DNA of 64,000 nucleotides. Source: Omphiscola glabra. Lineage: Eukaryota; Mollusca; Gastropoda; Lymnaeidae. The notes under the pieces are model-generated. The model made no database searches. It was not told the DNA's origin and saw only the letters and a list, made by a program, of their open reading frames with translations. The translations under genes were made by a program, and so were the position numbers. The stretch is from positions 29,730,495 to 29,794,494 of the forward strand of contig OZ024808.1 in the NCBI GenBank assembly GCA_964017045.1. Reading direction: 5' to 3'. Within the stretch, counting starts at the first letter, position 1. The number at the start of each line of letters is the position of its first letter. Below are positions 10,881 to 21,594 of the stretch, piece after piece.

Positions 10881-11530
10881 AAAGTTAAAGTTGAAGAAGA
10901 ACTGGGAACCGCCAACTGTTAAGCGAACAAAATTCAACGTAGCACTTTTGGTAAATGAGCAGAAAAGAGAGGAATTCAGTGTTACCTTAAGGAATAAGTT
11001 CCAAGCGCTGGAAGACCAAACAGAAGATGACCAAGTAGAACATAAATGGCAAAACATAAAGTCGTCTGTAACATCCACTTGCCAAGAAGTTTTAGGATCA
11101 GTGAAACAGAAACACAAAGACTGGCTCTCAATCAACACACTGCAAAAAATAAAAGAGAGGAAAGAAATGAAAAGTATAGTTAACAGCAGCCGCACCAGGG
11201 CGGAGAAAACAAAAGCGCAAGAGAAATATTAAGAAGCAAAAGTAAAAAACAGCATAAAAAAAGATAAGAATGACTACATAGATGGCCTAGCATCAACAGC
11301 AGAAGAAGCAGCCAAGAAGGGCAACCTGAGAGAGCTCTACGATATAACAAGAAAGCTGTCAGGGCGATACAAAAGGCCGGAGAGACCTGTCAAAGATAGA
11401 GAAGGTAGATCAATAACAGAAAGGAAAGAGCAACAAAAATGATGGGTAGAATACTTTAAAGAACTATTAAACAGACCCCCACCCACAGACACACCAGACA
11501 TACAACCAGCAAATGAAGACTTACAAATAG
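10881..11530 (+). pseudogene. RTE linker between endonuclease and reverse transcriptase, broken
   Basis: Lysine- and glutamate-rich linker beginning KLKKNWEPP and including QALEDQTEDDQVEHKWQNIK. Two in-frame stops interrupt it: TAA at about 11230 after AQEKY, and TGA at about 11440 in QQK-stop-WVEYF, where an Arg codon is expected (CGA to TGA). The segment ends with WVEYFKELLNRP, the usual lead-in to the reverse transcriptase of RTE elements. Confidence 0.8.
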
Positions 11531-13059
11531 AAGAAAGCGCCCCAAATAGGGAAGAAATAGCTCTGGCCATCAAGCAGCTCAAATTAGGGAAAGCACCGGG
11601 ACCGGACAACATCACAGCAGAGATGATGAGAGCTGATATAAATACAATAGTCAACATGCTGCACCCTCTGTTTGAAAAGATATGGGAAGAAGAGAGAGTT
11701 CCAAAAGATTGGAAAGAAGGATACCTCATCAAGATACCAAAGAAAGGGGATCTCAGCAATTGTGCAAATTACAGAGGAATCACACTGCTGTCCATACCAG
11801 GAAAGGTCTTTAACAGAATTATTTTGAATAGAATGAAAGACCAGATTGACATGCAGCTACGAGATCAACAGGCTGGATTCCGCCAAAAGAGATCATGCAC
11901 AGATCAAATTGCAGCACTGAGAATCATTGTAGAACAATCCATCGAATGGAACTCCCCTTTATACATAAATTTTATAGACTACGAAAAGGCATTTGATAGC
12001 CTGGACCGACAAACATTGTGGAAACTTCTTCGGCACTATGGAGTACCAGGGAAATTAGTCAGGATTATTCAGAGCTCTTATGAAGAAATGACATGCAGGG
12101 TGGTCCACGAAGGTAGACTCACAGATGCCTTTACAGTCGAAACAGGAGTCAGACAAGGATGCCTCTTGTCCCCATTTTCTATTCATCCTTGCCATTGACT
12201 GGATAATGAAAAAATCCACAGACAAAAAAAGGAATGGGATACAGTGGACACTCTGGGAACAACTGAATGACCTAGACTTTGCAGATGACATTGCACTTCT
12301 GTCCCACAACCAGCAACAAATGCAGGAAAAAACAAAAGATGTAGCCACCTTTTCATCACAGCTCGGACTTAATATAAATAAAAGCAAGACGAAAATCATG
12401 AAGGTGAACTCATCCAACCAAGAGCATATCTGTCTGGAAGGAAAGGCACTGGAAGAAGTGGAGTCCTTCAATTACTTAGGCAGCACCATAGACACAAACG
12501 GCGGATCCGACGCAGACGTGAGGTCTAGAATTGGAAAAGCTAGATCAGCATTTGTGTTATTAAAGAAAATATGGGAGTCGAAGCAGCTGAAACTTCAAAC
12601 CAAAGTCAGAATCTTTAATACAAATGTCAAAACAGTCCTACTTTATGGAGCAGAAACGTGGAAAACATCAGCGAGCATTACACAGAAAGTGCAGACATTC
12701 ATAAACACATGCCTTAGAAAGATCCTTAACATCAAATGGCCAAATACCATCACCAACAAAGATCTATTAGAAAGGACATACCAGGTGCCCGTTGATGAAG
12801 ACATCATAAAGAAAAGATGGAGGTGGATTGGGCATACTCTGAGAAAACCCCCAGATAGCACCACCAGACAATGTCTAACATGGAATCCACAGGGAAAAAG
12901 AAAGAGAGGAAGACCTAAGAATACATGGAGACGTGAACTAGAGACAGACACGCAAAATATGGGATACAACTGGAAGCAATTGGAAATGAAAGCACAGGAC
13001 CGGGATGAGTGGAAAATTCTTGTGGACGGCCTATGCCCCAGACGGGGTAAAAAGGCATA
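11531..13059 (+). pseudogene. RTE reverse transcriptase and C-terminal region, broken
   Basis: Reverse transcriptase motifs in order: LKLGKAPGPDNITAEM, FEKIWEEERVPKDWK, IPKKGDLSNCANYRGITLL, QAGFRQKRSCTDQI, INFIDYEKAFDSLDR, VETGVRQGCLLSP and DFADDIALLS, the last holding the catalytic FADD version of the YxDD box. A one-base insertion in the T run after LLSP (about 12175) splits the domain into two frames. Downstream are GLNINKSKTKIM, YLGSTIDTNGG, LLYGAETWK and RWRWIGHTLR, then a basic GKRKRGRPKNTWRREL segment and DEWKILVDGLCPRRG before the stop. This C-terminal architecture is typical of RTE clades. Confidence 0.92.
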
Positions 13060-13073
13060 AGAAGAAGAAGAAG

Positions 13074-13144
13074 ATTAGCTCTGTTTGAAATTATATTTAT
13101 ATAGCTCATACTAGAAAAAACGAATTTAGGGCCCGTGGGTCAAA
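13074..13144. repeat. Right-hand continuation of the 170-bp degenerate repeat
   Basis: Starts attagctctgtttgaaatta and continues tatatagctcatactagaaa and agggcccgtgggtcaaaatg. It matches the units at 9241-9889 and shows where the RTE element inserted. Confidence 0.85.
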
Positions 13145-13215
13145 ATGGAATAGCGTGGTGAGCCCAGCCCTAGGTTGGGGTACCGCGCTATATAAAACTA
13201 CAATTAATAATGATA
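13145..13215 (+). mobile_element. Non-LTR retrotransposon 3' tail
   Basis: The sequence gagcccagccctaggttggg followed by gtaccgcgctatataaaact and an (aat)n-like end is the kind of structured 3' tail seen on CR1/L2-like LINEs (gcgctatataaa before a short microsatellite). Only about 65 bp remain, with no coding part. Confidence 0.5.
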
Positions 13216-13329
13216 AAATATTGTAGAGTGCTCATAAACTCAATATATTAGAGTTGTTACAGTAGTATGACTAAGATAGTGTGAAATTAACATGTAGATC
13301 TAAGTTCAAAAATATGATGCAAAGTAGAG

Positions 13330-13500
13330 GTCATTTATTGCCTAGTGGGAGTAACTGGTGACCTACTGATCACGACGAAATTTATAGTCATCTTGGGGGG
13401 GGGGGTGGGCGGGTGGGGGGTCTGTTAGTGTTCAAAGTTTCAGCTCAATTAGACATAAGCAATTTGGATGCAAGAGTTTGTAATAAACAAAATGTTTAAG
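13330..13500 (+). repeat. Poly-G-centred dispersed repeat, copy 1
   Basis: actggtgacctac precedes a G-rich run (13396-13420) followed by gttcaaagtttcagctcaat and a gcaatttggatgcaag stretch. A related copy lies at about 55375-55570, with the same actggtgacctac, a G run and an aattgagat-rich right side. A third G run at 30484-30500 lacks clear flanking similarity. No coding capacity. Confidence 0.55.
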
Positions 13501-13557
13501 CTAATAAATGTTGCGGGCTTCTTTCGCTGTCTTCTCTTAATGTTAACGATTGTATCC

Positions 13558-13980
13558 TGTCACACCAGGTTCACAATAAAGATCAAAACAATAGTGTCCA
13601 AAGTAAATATTGTATTTATTTCTGTATACTAAACAATCATCTTGTTACACAAATACACCTTGCATGAACACAGCATACTCAGGCAAAAAGCCCTACTGTG
13701 ACTCTAACAAATATACTATCTCTTTTTCTACTCGACTCTACTAACTCGCTTCTCTACTCAACTAACGATCTCTTGACTCCTCTCTCGACTAACTCCTTGC
13801 TCTGCTAATCTCAACTAAGAGCCCACAACTCTTATCCCCTCCGACCATTTCACACACTGTCTTTTATATCTGTCGACACCCATCCATCATACACTAAAGC
13901 TCAACACGAACCAGCTTCACCTCTGACCTCACAATCAACACTCAGAAAACCAGACATTCATAACAATCCAGTTCGTAACA
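13558..13980 (-). mobile_element. Solo LTR of an LTR retrotransposon (probably Ty3-like)
   Basis: Read on the minus strand, the 423-bp block begins tgttacgaactgg and ends cctggtgtgaca, the TG...CA ends of an LTR. Inside it has a TATA box (gatataaaagacag), a purine-rich repeated stretch (gagttagtagagtcgag type) and an aataaa followed by about 45 bp, so promoter, transcribed region and poly-A signal come in LTR order. No gag-pol is attached on either side, so it would be a solo LTR left by recombination. I find no 5-bp target duplication (tatcc versus ataaa), which weakens the call. Confidence 0.6.
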
Positions 13981-14761
13981 ATAAATAAAGGTTGAATTTA
14001 TAATTGATTAGACATTAAGCTTCTTGTTTACAATACATCCTTACAAGTAAGGATCGAGGACAAGTGAACTATCACTTTAAATGATAACTCCACTTTAGTT
14101 GAAAGCATAGCATAAAGAGAATACTTTAGTAAAGCATATTTTACTATATAAATTTCTGTTAAAGCATGAACTTTGTGGCATTCGTGATAATAAATAAGAT
14201 ATAATAGTTATTTGAAATTATCGTTTTTTTAAAGTCTAAATGAGTAAAGATTTTGCTTAAACTTATATAAAATATATTTTATATACAAACAGAAAATTAA
14301 TGTAGCTAGCAAAATCTTTAGTTCTATCAACACAGAAAAATTTACTAAAACGTAATTAATATTCTCCATTGAAAAGAACATATATGTTAAACTTTTTGAA
14401 CAAAAATATGAATATATATATGTATATAAATACGATTTTAAACATTCATTTCAAATACTGTTAATTAATAGGCTAATCAAAAAAATTTCCCGCCTTGTCA
14501 TGTCAGGTATGTTTGAATGAAGAAAATCAAACCCCCCCCCCCCCCCCCCCAAAAAAAAAAACAACAACAAAAAAAACAAAAAAACAACAACTTTATTTTA
14601 AACAAATTTCTTATTTTTTCTTATTTCTTAGATTATTATGTATCCTTAAATGCTTTGGTGCCTTGAGATTTTGGAACTTATTTTTCATCGTACCAACATT
14701 TATATTATTTCACTTCTTGTAACCCTACTTCCGGCAACAACAAAGGCGTATCCGGAAATTT
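13981..14761. other. AT-rich spacer with a C(20)/A(n) homopolymer junction
   Basis: Unique, very AT-rich DNA. At 14532-14590 about 19-20 C residues pass directly into an A-rich run. The 75-codon frame at 14495-14722 that crosses it translates to homopolymer (PPPPPPKKK) and is not a gene. Confidence 0.6.
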
Positions 14762-15002
14762 GAGCGAAAGAAATTTCGTTGACGGAAAATTGATCGACGG
14801 AAGTTTGGTCAAACGGAAATTTGATCGAAAAGAAATGTGATCGAACGGAAGTTTGGTCGAACAGAAATTTGATCGAACGGAAGTTTGGTCGAACGGAATT
14901 TTGATCTAATGGAAGTTTGGTCGAACGGAATTTTGATCGAACGGAAGTTTGGTCGAACGGAATTTAATCGAACGGAAATTTGGTCGAACGGAATTTTGAT
15001 CA
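14762..15002. repeat. Minisatellite, 32-bp unit, about 7 copies
   Basis: The unit is gaacggaagtttggtc-gaacggaattttgatc, itself two similar 16-bp halves. The left copies are degenerate (gacggaaaattgatc). The array stops exactly where an RTE fragment begins at about 15003, so the 5'-truncated retrotransposon joins it directly. Confidence 0.93.
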
Positions 15003-15895
15003 AACATTGTTCAACATCTTCTTAGAGCGAATTATGTCAGATGCAATAGAAAAGCATGAAGGGACAGTCAGCATTGGTGGCAGAACAATCACCAACCTAC
15101 GTTTTGCGGATGACATAGACGGACTGGCTGGAAGCGAGGAAGAACTAGCCAACCTAGTAAAGAGTCTCGACAAGACTTCATCGTCCTTTGGCATGCAAAT
15201 CAGTGCAGAAAAGACAAAAATGATGACGAATAGCACTAATGGCATCACCACTGAAATTAAGGTCGGGGAGGAAAGATTAGAGACAGTTGGCAACTTCAAG
15301 TACCTCGGAGCAATAGTTTCGGAACAAGGCTCCAAGCCGAATTGATGGCCAGGATTGCGCAGACCACGACAGCACTAAAGAGGCTCAAGAAAATATGGAA
15401 CGACAAAAATATAGCCCCCAGAACCAAAGTCAGGCTGATGCGCTCATTAATCCTCTCCATTTTCTTATACGCCTGTGAGTCATGGACATTAACAGCAGAA
15501 CTTGAAAGTAAAATAAAGGCGATGGAGATGAAATGTTACAGAGGCATTCTTGGCATCTGCTATAGAGGCCACATCACAAATGAGCAAATAAACGAAAGGA
15601 TACGTCAGGCAATTGGGCAATACGATGACCTCCTGACGTCTGTTAAAAAGCGCAAACGTGAGTGGTATGGCCACGTGACCAGAAAACAAGGCCTCGCCAA
15701 AGAGATCTTGCAGGGCACTACTAGAGGAGGAAGAAGAAGAGGAAGACAAAGAAAAAGATGGGAAGATAATATCAAAGAATGAACGGGATTAAAACTAGGC
15801 GATTTTGTGCGTAGGGCAGAAGACCGAGATGAATGGAGAAGAATAGTGTACATGTCATCTGTGGCGCCCCAACGGTCGAAGGACTACGGGACCTG
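15003..15895 (+). mobile_element. RTE (BovB-like) non-LTR retrotransposon, 5'-truncated 3' fragment
   Basis: Starts within the reverse transcriptase at TLFNIFLERIMSDAIE and continues TNLRFADDIDGLAGSEEEL, with the catalytic FADD intact, then SFGMQISAEKTKMM and FKYLGAIVSEQGS. A frame change follows at about 15343, then RTKVRLMRSLILSIFLYACE, REWYGHVTRKQGLAK and RRRGRQRKRWEDNIKE. The frame then meets a TGA at 15780 where tryptophan is expected (TGG to TGA). Past it the reading continues to a natural TGA after SKDYGT (about 15895), directly before a (gat)n tail. Sequence and tail differ from the 9898-13073 element, so this is a separate family. Confidence 0.9.
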
Positions 15896-15943
15896 ATGAT
15901 GATGATGATGATGATGATGAGGATGATGATGATGATGATGATG
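15893..15943. repeat. (GAT)n microsatellite, RTE 3' tail
   Basis: About 16 gat units with one agg interruption follow the RTE stop codon immediately. RTE elements typically end in short tandem repeats of this kind. Confidence 0.95.
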
Positions 15944-16504
15944 AATATTATTAATTACTTTTTTGTAGCATGAGATTTGATATTATAAATTACAATGTAA
16001 TCGATAAATTCAAGAAAAAGATTAAAATGACATTAATGATATTACGGACACCATAGACTTAGATAGCAGCTTTTGCCAAAATGTTAAATTTGGTGGATTG
16101 GTGTACAAGATTGCACCAGAGACCAGTGCCAGATTGATTCATTATATTTTCTTTTAATTTGGGGAACGCTGGTCTATAGTATTATTTCTAGTCAAAATGT
16201 AATCATACTCATACTGATAGACTCATATAGATTAATAATATTAAATCACACTTTCAAGTAAGATCTAACCAATTTTAGTTTGTAAGAGGAAAAATCCTGC
16301 ACAGTTTTTGTTATATACAAAATAATAATTCTAATTTGATATTTATATTATGCATAAATAATTGTTAATCTACATCATTAACTTTAACAATAATAATAAA
16401 TTTTTATTTAAACCTTTTTGACACGCCGCTAAAAAAGTTGATCCTCGGAAATGAGAGTTTAGCTGATGAATAAATATTACTAATTAACATTTTACAAGTT
16501 ATCT
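15944..16504. other. AT-rich spacer, nothing recognised
   Basis: Unique sequence with many short A/T runs. No open frame above 60 codons, no terminal repeats and no tRNA-like boxes were seen. Confidence 0.6.
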
Positions 16505-17047
16505 TTACCAGCCTTTTCTCATTCCTGACTTATTATGCCCGCCTTTCTTTTACCAGCACTTTCTCATTCCTGACTTATTATGCCCGCCTTTCTTTTACCA
16601 GCACTTTCTCATTCCCGACTTATTATGCCCGCCTTTCTTTTACCAGCACTTTCTCATTCCCGACTTATTTTGCCCGCCTTTCTTTTACCAGCACTTTCTC
16701 ATTCCTGACTTATTTTGCCCGCCTTTCTTTTACCAGCACTTTCTCATTCCCGACTTATTTTGCCCGCCTTTCTTTTACCAGCACTTTCTCATTCCCGACT
16801 TATTTTGCCCGCCTTTCTTTTACCAGCACTTTCTCATTCCTGACTTATTATGCCCGCCTTTCTTTTACCAGCACTTTCTCATTCCTGACTTATTTTGCCC
16901 GCCTTTCTTTTACCAGCACTTTCTCATTCCTGACTTATTATGCCCGCCTTTCTTTTACCAGCACTTTCTCATTCCTGACTTATTTTGCCCGCCTTTCTTT
17001 TACCAGCACTTTCTCATTCCTGACTTATTTTGCCCGCCTTTCTTTTC
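16505..17047. repeat. Minisatellite, 45-bp unit, 12 copies
   Basis: The unit is ttaccagcactttctcattc-ctgacttattatgcccgcc-tttctt. Copies differ at two positions (cctgac/cccgac and attatg/attttg), and the combinations are interleaved, as expected from repeated unequal exchange. The pyrimidine-rich stretch followed by ttaccag gives an acceptor-like motif in each unit. Confidence 0.97.
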
Positions 17048-18564
17048 CAAAGCAAAATTAAAGGGAAAGTGATTTTTAAAGTATATTGCTCTCTTTTGTT
17101 TTATTTTGTTGTTAGTACAAAATTGTTTTATGTTATTAGCAATAAAACATAAAGCATACAGTTTTCAATTAATTTTATCAGATATTATTTGGCACTTCAT
17201 GTGTTTTAGCTAAATATATGTTGTGTCTTCCAGCATACCATGGCACTGCACACCATAACTCCTGGGGTTGCAGGCATCGCTGGTTAAGAACCTGTGCCAT
17301 AGAATATGAAGAGGATTTAAGTCTGAGAATTAGGGGCATGTAAAATGCCGACCATCTAACGGATACAAATTAAAAATATTAAATGGAAGTTTTAAACCGT
17401 ATCTAAGGACATAAGTTACACTTGAATGTAGTGTTAGATTAAATGTGGATTTTAAATGCCTAATATCTTCAAAAATAATTTAAGTTAGAACTTTCAAATC
17501 TCTTCACATAAAGGCAGTTATACATTGTACTTAAGCAAACATATTATTTCATGGTTGTCACAAAAATCTATTCTTAAAAATAGTAATAAAATGAGCACAT
17601 ATTTACAAAATATCAACTGAGACAAAAAGTCCATTTTTTATATTTTAAAAAATCACAACAACAAAAAATTAAATTAGAACAAAATCATTTGAAAGGAAAT
17701 TTACATTCTTCTACTGTAAAAATAATAGGCGAAGTTGAAATTAACCAAATATTTTTCATTCATCTGATCTTGGTCTAGATTATTCAAATGTGTGTACACA
17801 ATGCGAAAATTAAGTGGAATTTATTGCATCCTAATTTAAATTACAGAATATCGCTTTAGATTTAAACTTTTCTTTAAGAACATGGATCATTCTAATTGGA
17901 CTTGTTTATTTGAAACTTAATGGTCCACAATGTAGGCCTACAATATTTGCACAACAAAATACTGGTAATTGTAATTGTCTGCTTATTTTAATTGGATGGT
18001 TTTATTTTGGAAATATTGGAAACTGGTTTTATTAACAGTAAGACATTCAGTCTCAGTCTGTGTTTCAACAAATAGCCTACATATAATTCATCATTACCTG
18101 AGACAATTGTATATGATGATGTACAAACATTTAGGCTTGTGATAAAATTTGTGATTAACTTTTCTTTACTGATTCTTACAAATATGACTAAACTTTGTCA
18201 ATAATCGTTAATCTTTAAATAAATCAATAAGAAAATATTGATTTTCTTGATAGAGGTTATTTAAGAAACTTTAGTGAAAATGAATGTGATATGCTCATAC
18301 ATAAAAACTAACAATACTTTCCCATTCAAGTCAAAAACAACCCAAAGGCCTGATTTTATAACACCATTGTTATTTGTTATTTTATTGTTTCTCATTATGC
18401 TGAGCCAAAACTCCTATTTTAAGTGTTTGATAGATGACTCTTTTTATTAGTTAATATTAGATCTCAGACCAACTACGTACCAATTTAAAACCAGGCTCTG
18501 AGGACACCCTTTGAATCCCTTTCAAAACAGTGGCACAGCATACAAAATAAAGATACACTATTTT
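17048..18564. other. 1.5-kb AT-rich single-copy stretch, no gene supported
   Basis: No open frame above 60 codons on either strand. The composition is strongly AT-rich with oligo-A/T runs. I see no terminal inverted repeats and no RNA gene motifs. Confidence 0.6.
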
Positions 18565-18808
18565 CTTTAGAATAGTTGAACGTGGGTTTTCTTTAGACTA
18601 GTTGAACATGGGTTTTCTTTAGACTAGTTGAACATGGGTTTTCTTTAGACTAGTTGAACATGGGTTTTCTTTAGACAAGTTGAACATGGGTTTTCTTTAG
18701 ACTAGTTGAACATGGGTTTTCTTTAGACTAGTTGAACATGGGTTTTCTTTAGACTAATTGAACATGGGTTTTCTTTAGACTAGTTGAACATGGGTTTTCT
18801 TTAGACTT
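18565..18808. repeat. Minisatellite, 26-bp unit, about 9-10 copies
   Basis: The unit is gactagttgaacatggg-ttttcttta. The copies are almost identical, with single changes (gacaag, gactaat). It ends at gacttgttattt. Confidence 0.96.
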
Positions 18809-19309
18809 GTTATTTAACATTTAAAACACATAAGCAAGATGAAAAACACCTTTATCAATGTCAAAAAAAGTTACAATAAATTACGCTCATGTCACATATT
18901 GTTTTATAAAGTGATTTTAGAAAATGATTATAAAATAGGGACACGTCTTTCCTTGTCATGAAATAAGTTCATATAGACAATAATTTCAGATAACTTAATA
19001 AAATTACTTCCAGTGCTAAAAATATCAAATTCATTTTTATTATCATGAATGCAGTTCCCATCCTAGGTCAGGCCATTTTACATATGTATTGTCAAAGAAG
19101 CCATAAATTATAATGTTACACTAATCACAAATATTTATAATAGGCCTACCTAGTTAAGCAACACTTAATCAACTTTACAAAGTCAAGATTATCCCTTCCT
19201 TACAAATAATAACAGAGCTCACAGACAAAGTCAAGAAAACAAATATATTGTCATTATTGTTTCATTTAATTAAATGTCACAAATTTTTGGCAATATTATG
19301 AGCTTTTCA
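18809..19309. other. AT-rich spacer, nothing recognised
   Basis: Unique AT-rich sequence between the 26-bp array and the MULE-type pseudogene. No coding signal visible. Confidence 0.5.
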
Positions 19310-20810
19310 ACGTAAATAGATTGTTTTCTTCCTGAAGGAGGCTCCTGACCATTCATGAACTGTCAATATGAAGTTCGTGCCAACTTTGTTCAAGGTTAAT
19401 GGCTTTTTATAAATGTACACATTTTGGGGTGATTTGTGCAAACTTGGCTCTGAAACCTCCTATGCCAACCTTCAAGAGCAATGTAGCCTTTTGGCAAATC
19501 TTGATGACTCGCATCGAAGAAGTGCATAAACTTATGGCACAGCAGTGTGTTCACGTAAGTTAGCTATGTGTTGTATACAATTTTTCAAATATAGGTGCAT
19601 GATACCGTTTTAAAAGTACCATCTGCATACAAGTTTGTTTTAGCTTGAAAGTAAACGCATATTACTCCTGTTTGAAAATATCAAAATTCTAAGCAGAAAT
19701 ATATTCACTAATGAATCTGATGTCCCTCCTATGAGAAGTAATAGTTGGACCCCAAGTGCCTTTTAATATTTTAAGATTTCTTCTTCTTCTTCTTCTATAT
19801 ATTAAAGGCCCACGATCAATTTATTGATCATTATGGCTCCTATGAATGTAGATGGGATTTGCAATCTTTCTGTGCCTGGTGTTGATGAGGATATTTCACT
19901 GGTTACAAGAGTAACTGCGTGAGGGTATCATGCACTGGGGGTTGGAAGGCCTGAGGCAATAGACTCAAATGAGTCAAGTGTTGTCGCCTCAACTGTTCCT
20001 TTTGAAAGCTTGTTCCTGTCCCTGATTGTCTTTGGCAGGAATGAGCAGTTCCTATACTGGCTTCTCGCTGGTATGAGCCGGAACTGCCTGTCATGGCCTC
20101 GTCGCTGTCTATGGGGGAGAGAGACGAGTTTCTGTTTAATGCCAGAACAGTGGACTAGTCCATTATTTATCTTGTAAATCATGGAGAGCCTGGATAGTCG
20201 TCGTCGTTCCTCCAATAGTGACCAGCCCAGTGTTTCCAGCATGCTGCCAACACTAGAGGTATTCCTGTAGCAATTCAGGACAAAGCGTGCTGCCCGTCGC
20301 TGTACTGCCTCCAACCTATCGATGCTCTTCTGGGTGAATGGGTTCCAGACCGAAGATGCATAATCTAAAAGCGGCCGGACAAAGGCATTATAGGCCCTTT
20401 TTTTCACACTGGAGTTGCTGATCTTTATATTACGCCTTAAGAACCCCATGTTCTTGTTTGCCTAGTTGCACACATTCTTTTGTTTTGTTTTTTCAAATTT
20501 TCAACTGAAAGGGGTTGACCTTTCGTGACCGGGGTTAAATTCAAAGAAGCTTTAGACAAAATATAATGAGTAGAGTCCCATGTATCTACATCATCACTTT
20601 TAATCGTTTTCATTATTATATTTACTTCAGTTTTGAAGCTATCAGCTGCATGGTTATGTTCTTCGCTTTGTTTAGTTATAGCACTTATAGCAGTTACAAT
20701 TCGACATGGACACTTAGGCTTAGCAGAGACATGAATGGACATGAATGTTTTTTATTGAAGTTTTCGCAATTCCAATAACTTGTATCTTCATGTTGATTTC
20801 CCGATATTCT
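19310..20810 (-). pseudogene. FLYWCH/MULE-type transposase pseudogene, split by a LINE
   Basis: Read on minus, three remnants of one protein lie in order. First (about 20810-20455) a FLYWCH zinc finger: DTSYWNCENFNKKHSC, then after a frameshift KCPCRIVTAISAITKQ and EEHNHAAD, giving the Y-W-x-C ... C ... H-x-H pattern, followed by a LTPVTKGQPLS-type linker. Second (about 19720-19600) a central piece: LRILIFSNRSNMRLLSS, then after another frame change YADGTFKTV, the block with the first catalytic Asp of MULE transposases. Third (about 19550-19310) the C-terminal part: ALEGWHRRFQSQVCTNHPKM and NGQEPPSGRK. A LINE (19785-20452) interrupts it, several stops are present, and only about 35-45 codons separate DGTF from LEGWH where the family has a far longer catalytic region, so a large internal deletion also occurred. 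Motif recognition is from memory. Confidence 0.7.
19785..20452 (-). mobile_element. CR1/jockey-like LINE, 3' fragment inserted in the MULE pseudogene
   Basis: An open frame of 173 codons (minus, 20449-19928) carries the C-terminal part of a reverse transcriptase: GFLRRNIKISNSSVKKRAYN, FVRPLLDYASSVWNPFTQ, IDRLEAVQRRAARFVLNCY, GWSLLEERRRLSRLSMIYKI and LPKTIRDRNKLSK. The polymerase domain is missing (5' truncation). The 3' untranslated part ends in an (aga)n tail, seen on plus as ttcttcttcttcttc at about 19789-19806. This frame is unusually well preserved compared with other transposon copies here, so the insertion is probably younger than the pseudogene it broke. Confidence 0.85.
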
Positions 20811-21242
20811 AGATATTTTAATAATAACGTTGCACTAATAGACACACTTATTTTAAAAAAAATTGTTGTTGGTCTTTATATTTTTACTTAATGCGTTAAT
20901 TTATCAATAACCAAATTAGTACTGGCTACTGTTTTGTATTGTTCAGTTATACGCGTCCGTTCGAACAGATCTGCCCATTTCTTACAGGCAAGTCTTAGAC
21001 TTAACAACATTTATTTTTTCTAATATAAAAAAAAAAATAAAGAATCAAATTGAATATCGTTCGAAAATAAGTAGGCCTCCCGTTTCAACAAATTTCTCAA
21101 TGGCAGCTGTTCTCATCTTATTGTCCAGTCTTTTGATTCAAATTTCCATATAACTTGTTCTACTATTTCATTCACACAGCTTGAATGCAGTCTTTCAATT
21201 ATTTCCATTTCATTCTCGACATCTTTTAAAAAAAAAAAAAAT
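20811..21242. other. AT-rich spacer, nothing recognised
   Basis: Unique AT-rich sequence. A short GC-richer patch (acgcgtccgttcgaacagat, about 20951-20970) has no recognised role. Confidence 0.5.
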
Positions 21243-21243
21243 C

Positions 21244-21482
21244 TGACCAATGTAATGACCAATGTAATGACCAATGTAATGACCAATGTAGTGGCCAATG
21301 TAATGACCAATGTAATGACCAATGTAATGACCAATGTAATGACCAATGTAATGACCAATGTAATGACCAATGTAATGACCAATGTAATGACCAATGTAAT
21401 GACCAATGTATTGACCAATGTAATGACCAATGTAATGACCAATGTAATGACCAATGTAATGACCAATGTAATGACCAATGGT
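21244..21482. repeat. 12-bp tandem repeat, about 20 copies
   Basis: The unit is atgaccaatgta, almost perfectly conserved (one atggcc and one attgac variant). Because 12 is a multiple of three, both strands stay open (MTNV repeats on plus, VITL repeats on minus). No start-site context or domain supports translation. Each unit carries ccaat, a CCAAT-box core. Confidence 0.96.
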
Positions 21483-21594
21483 TGTGATCTATTCTTTGAG
21501 TTTTTTTTTTTTAATGAAATTTTCTTTTAAATAAAAACACAAAACAAAAACATGGTCTTCAATGTTGGTGACGTGTTTATAAATGATAACCAAT

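Larger units (their letters stand above)
9898..13073 (+). mobile_element. RTE-clade non-LTR retrotransposon, nearly full length, inactive
   Basis: At about 3.2 kb this matches the usual size of RTE elements. In order it has a 5' leader, an endonuclease-like domain (from about 10112), a linker, a reverse transcriptase (about 11530-12300) and a C-terminal region ending in a TAA at 13057-13059, followed by an (aag)n tail. Possible target duplications flank it: attaactc (9890-9897) and attagctc (13074-13081), one mismatch. It sits inside an older degenerate repeat that continues on both sides. The reading frame is broken at several points, so the copy cannot move by itself. Many animal genes annotated as 'craniofacial development protein 2-like' are this kind of endonuclease. 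Confidence 0.92.

Noticed and set aside
10202..12969. Minus-strand open frames opposite the RTE element
   Set aside because: They are shadows of the plus-strand endonuclease and reverse transcriptase frames.
17239..17300. Hairpin or small RNA gene (atggcac...gtgccat)
   Set aside because: Arms are only 7 bp with a loop of about 47 bases, which is expected by chance.
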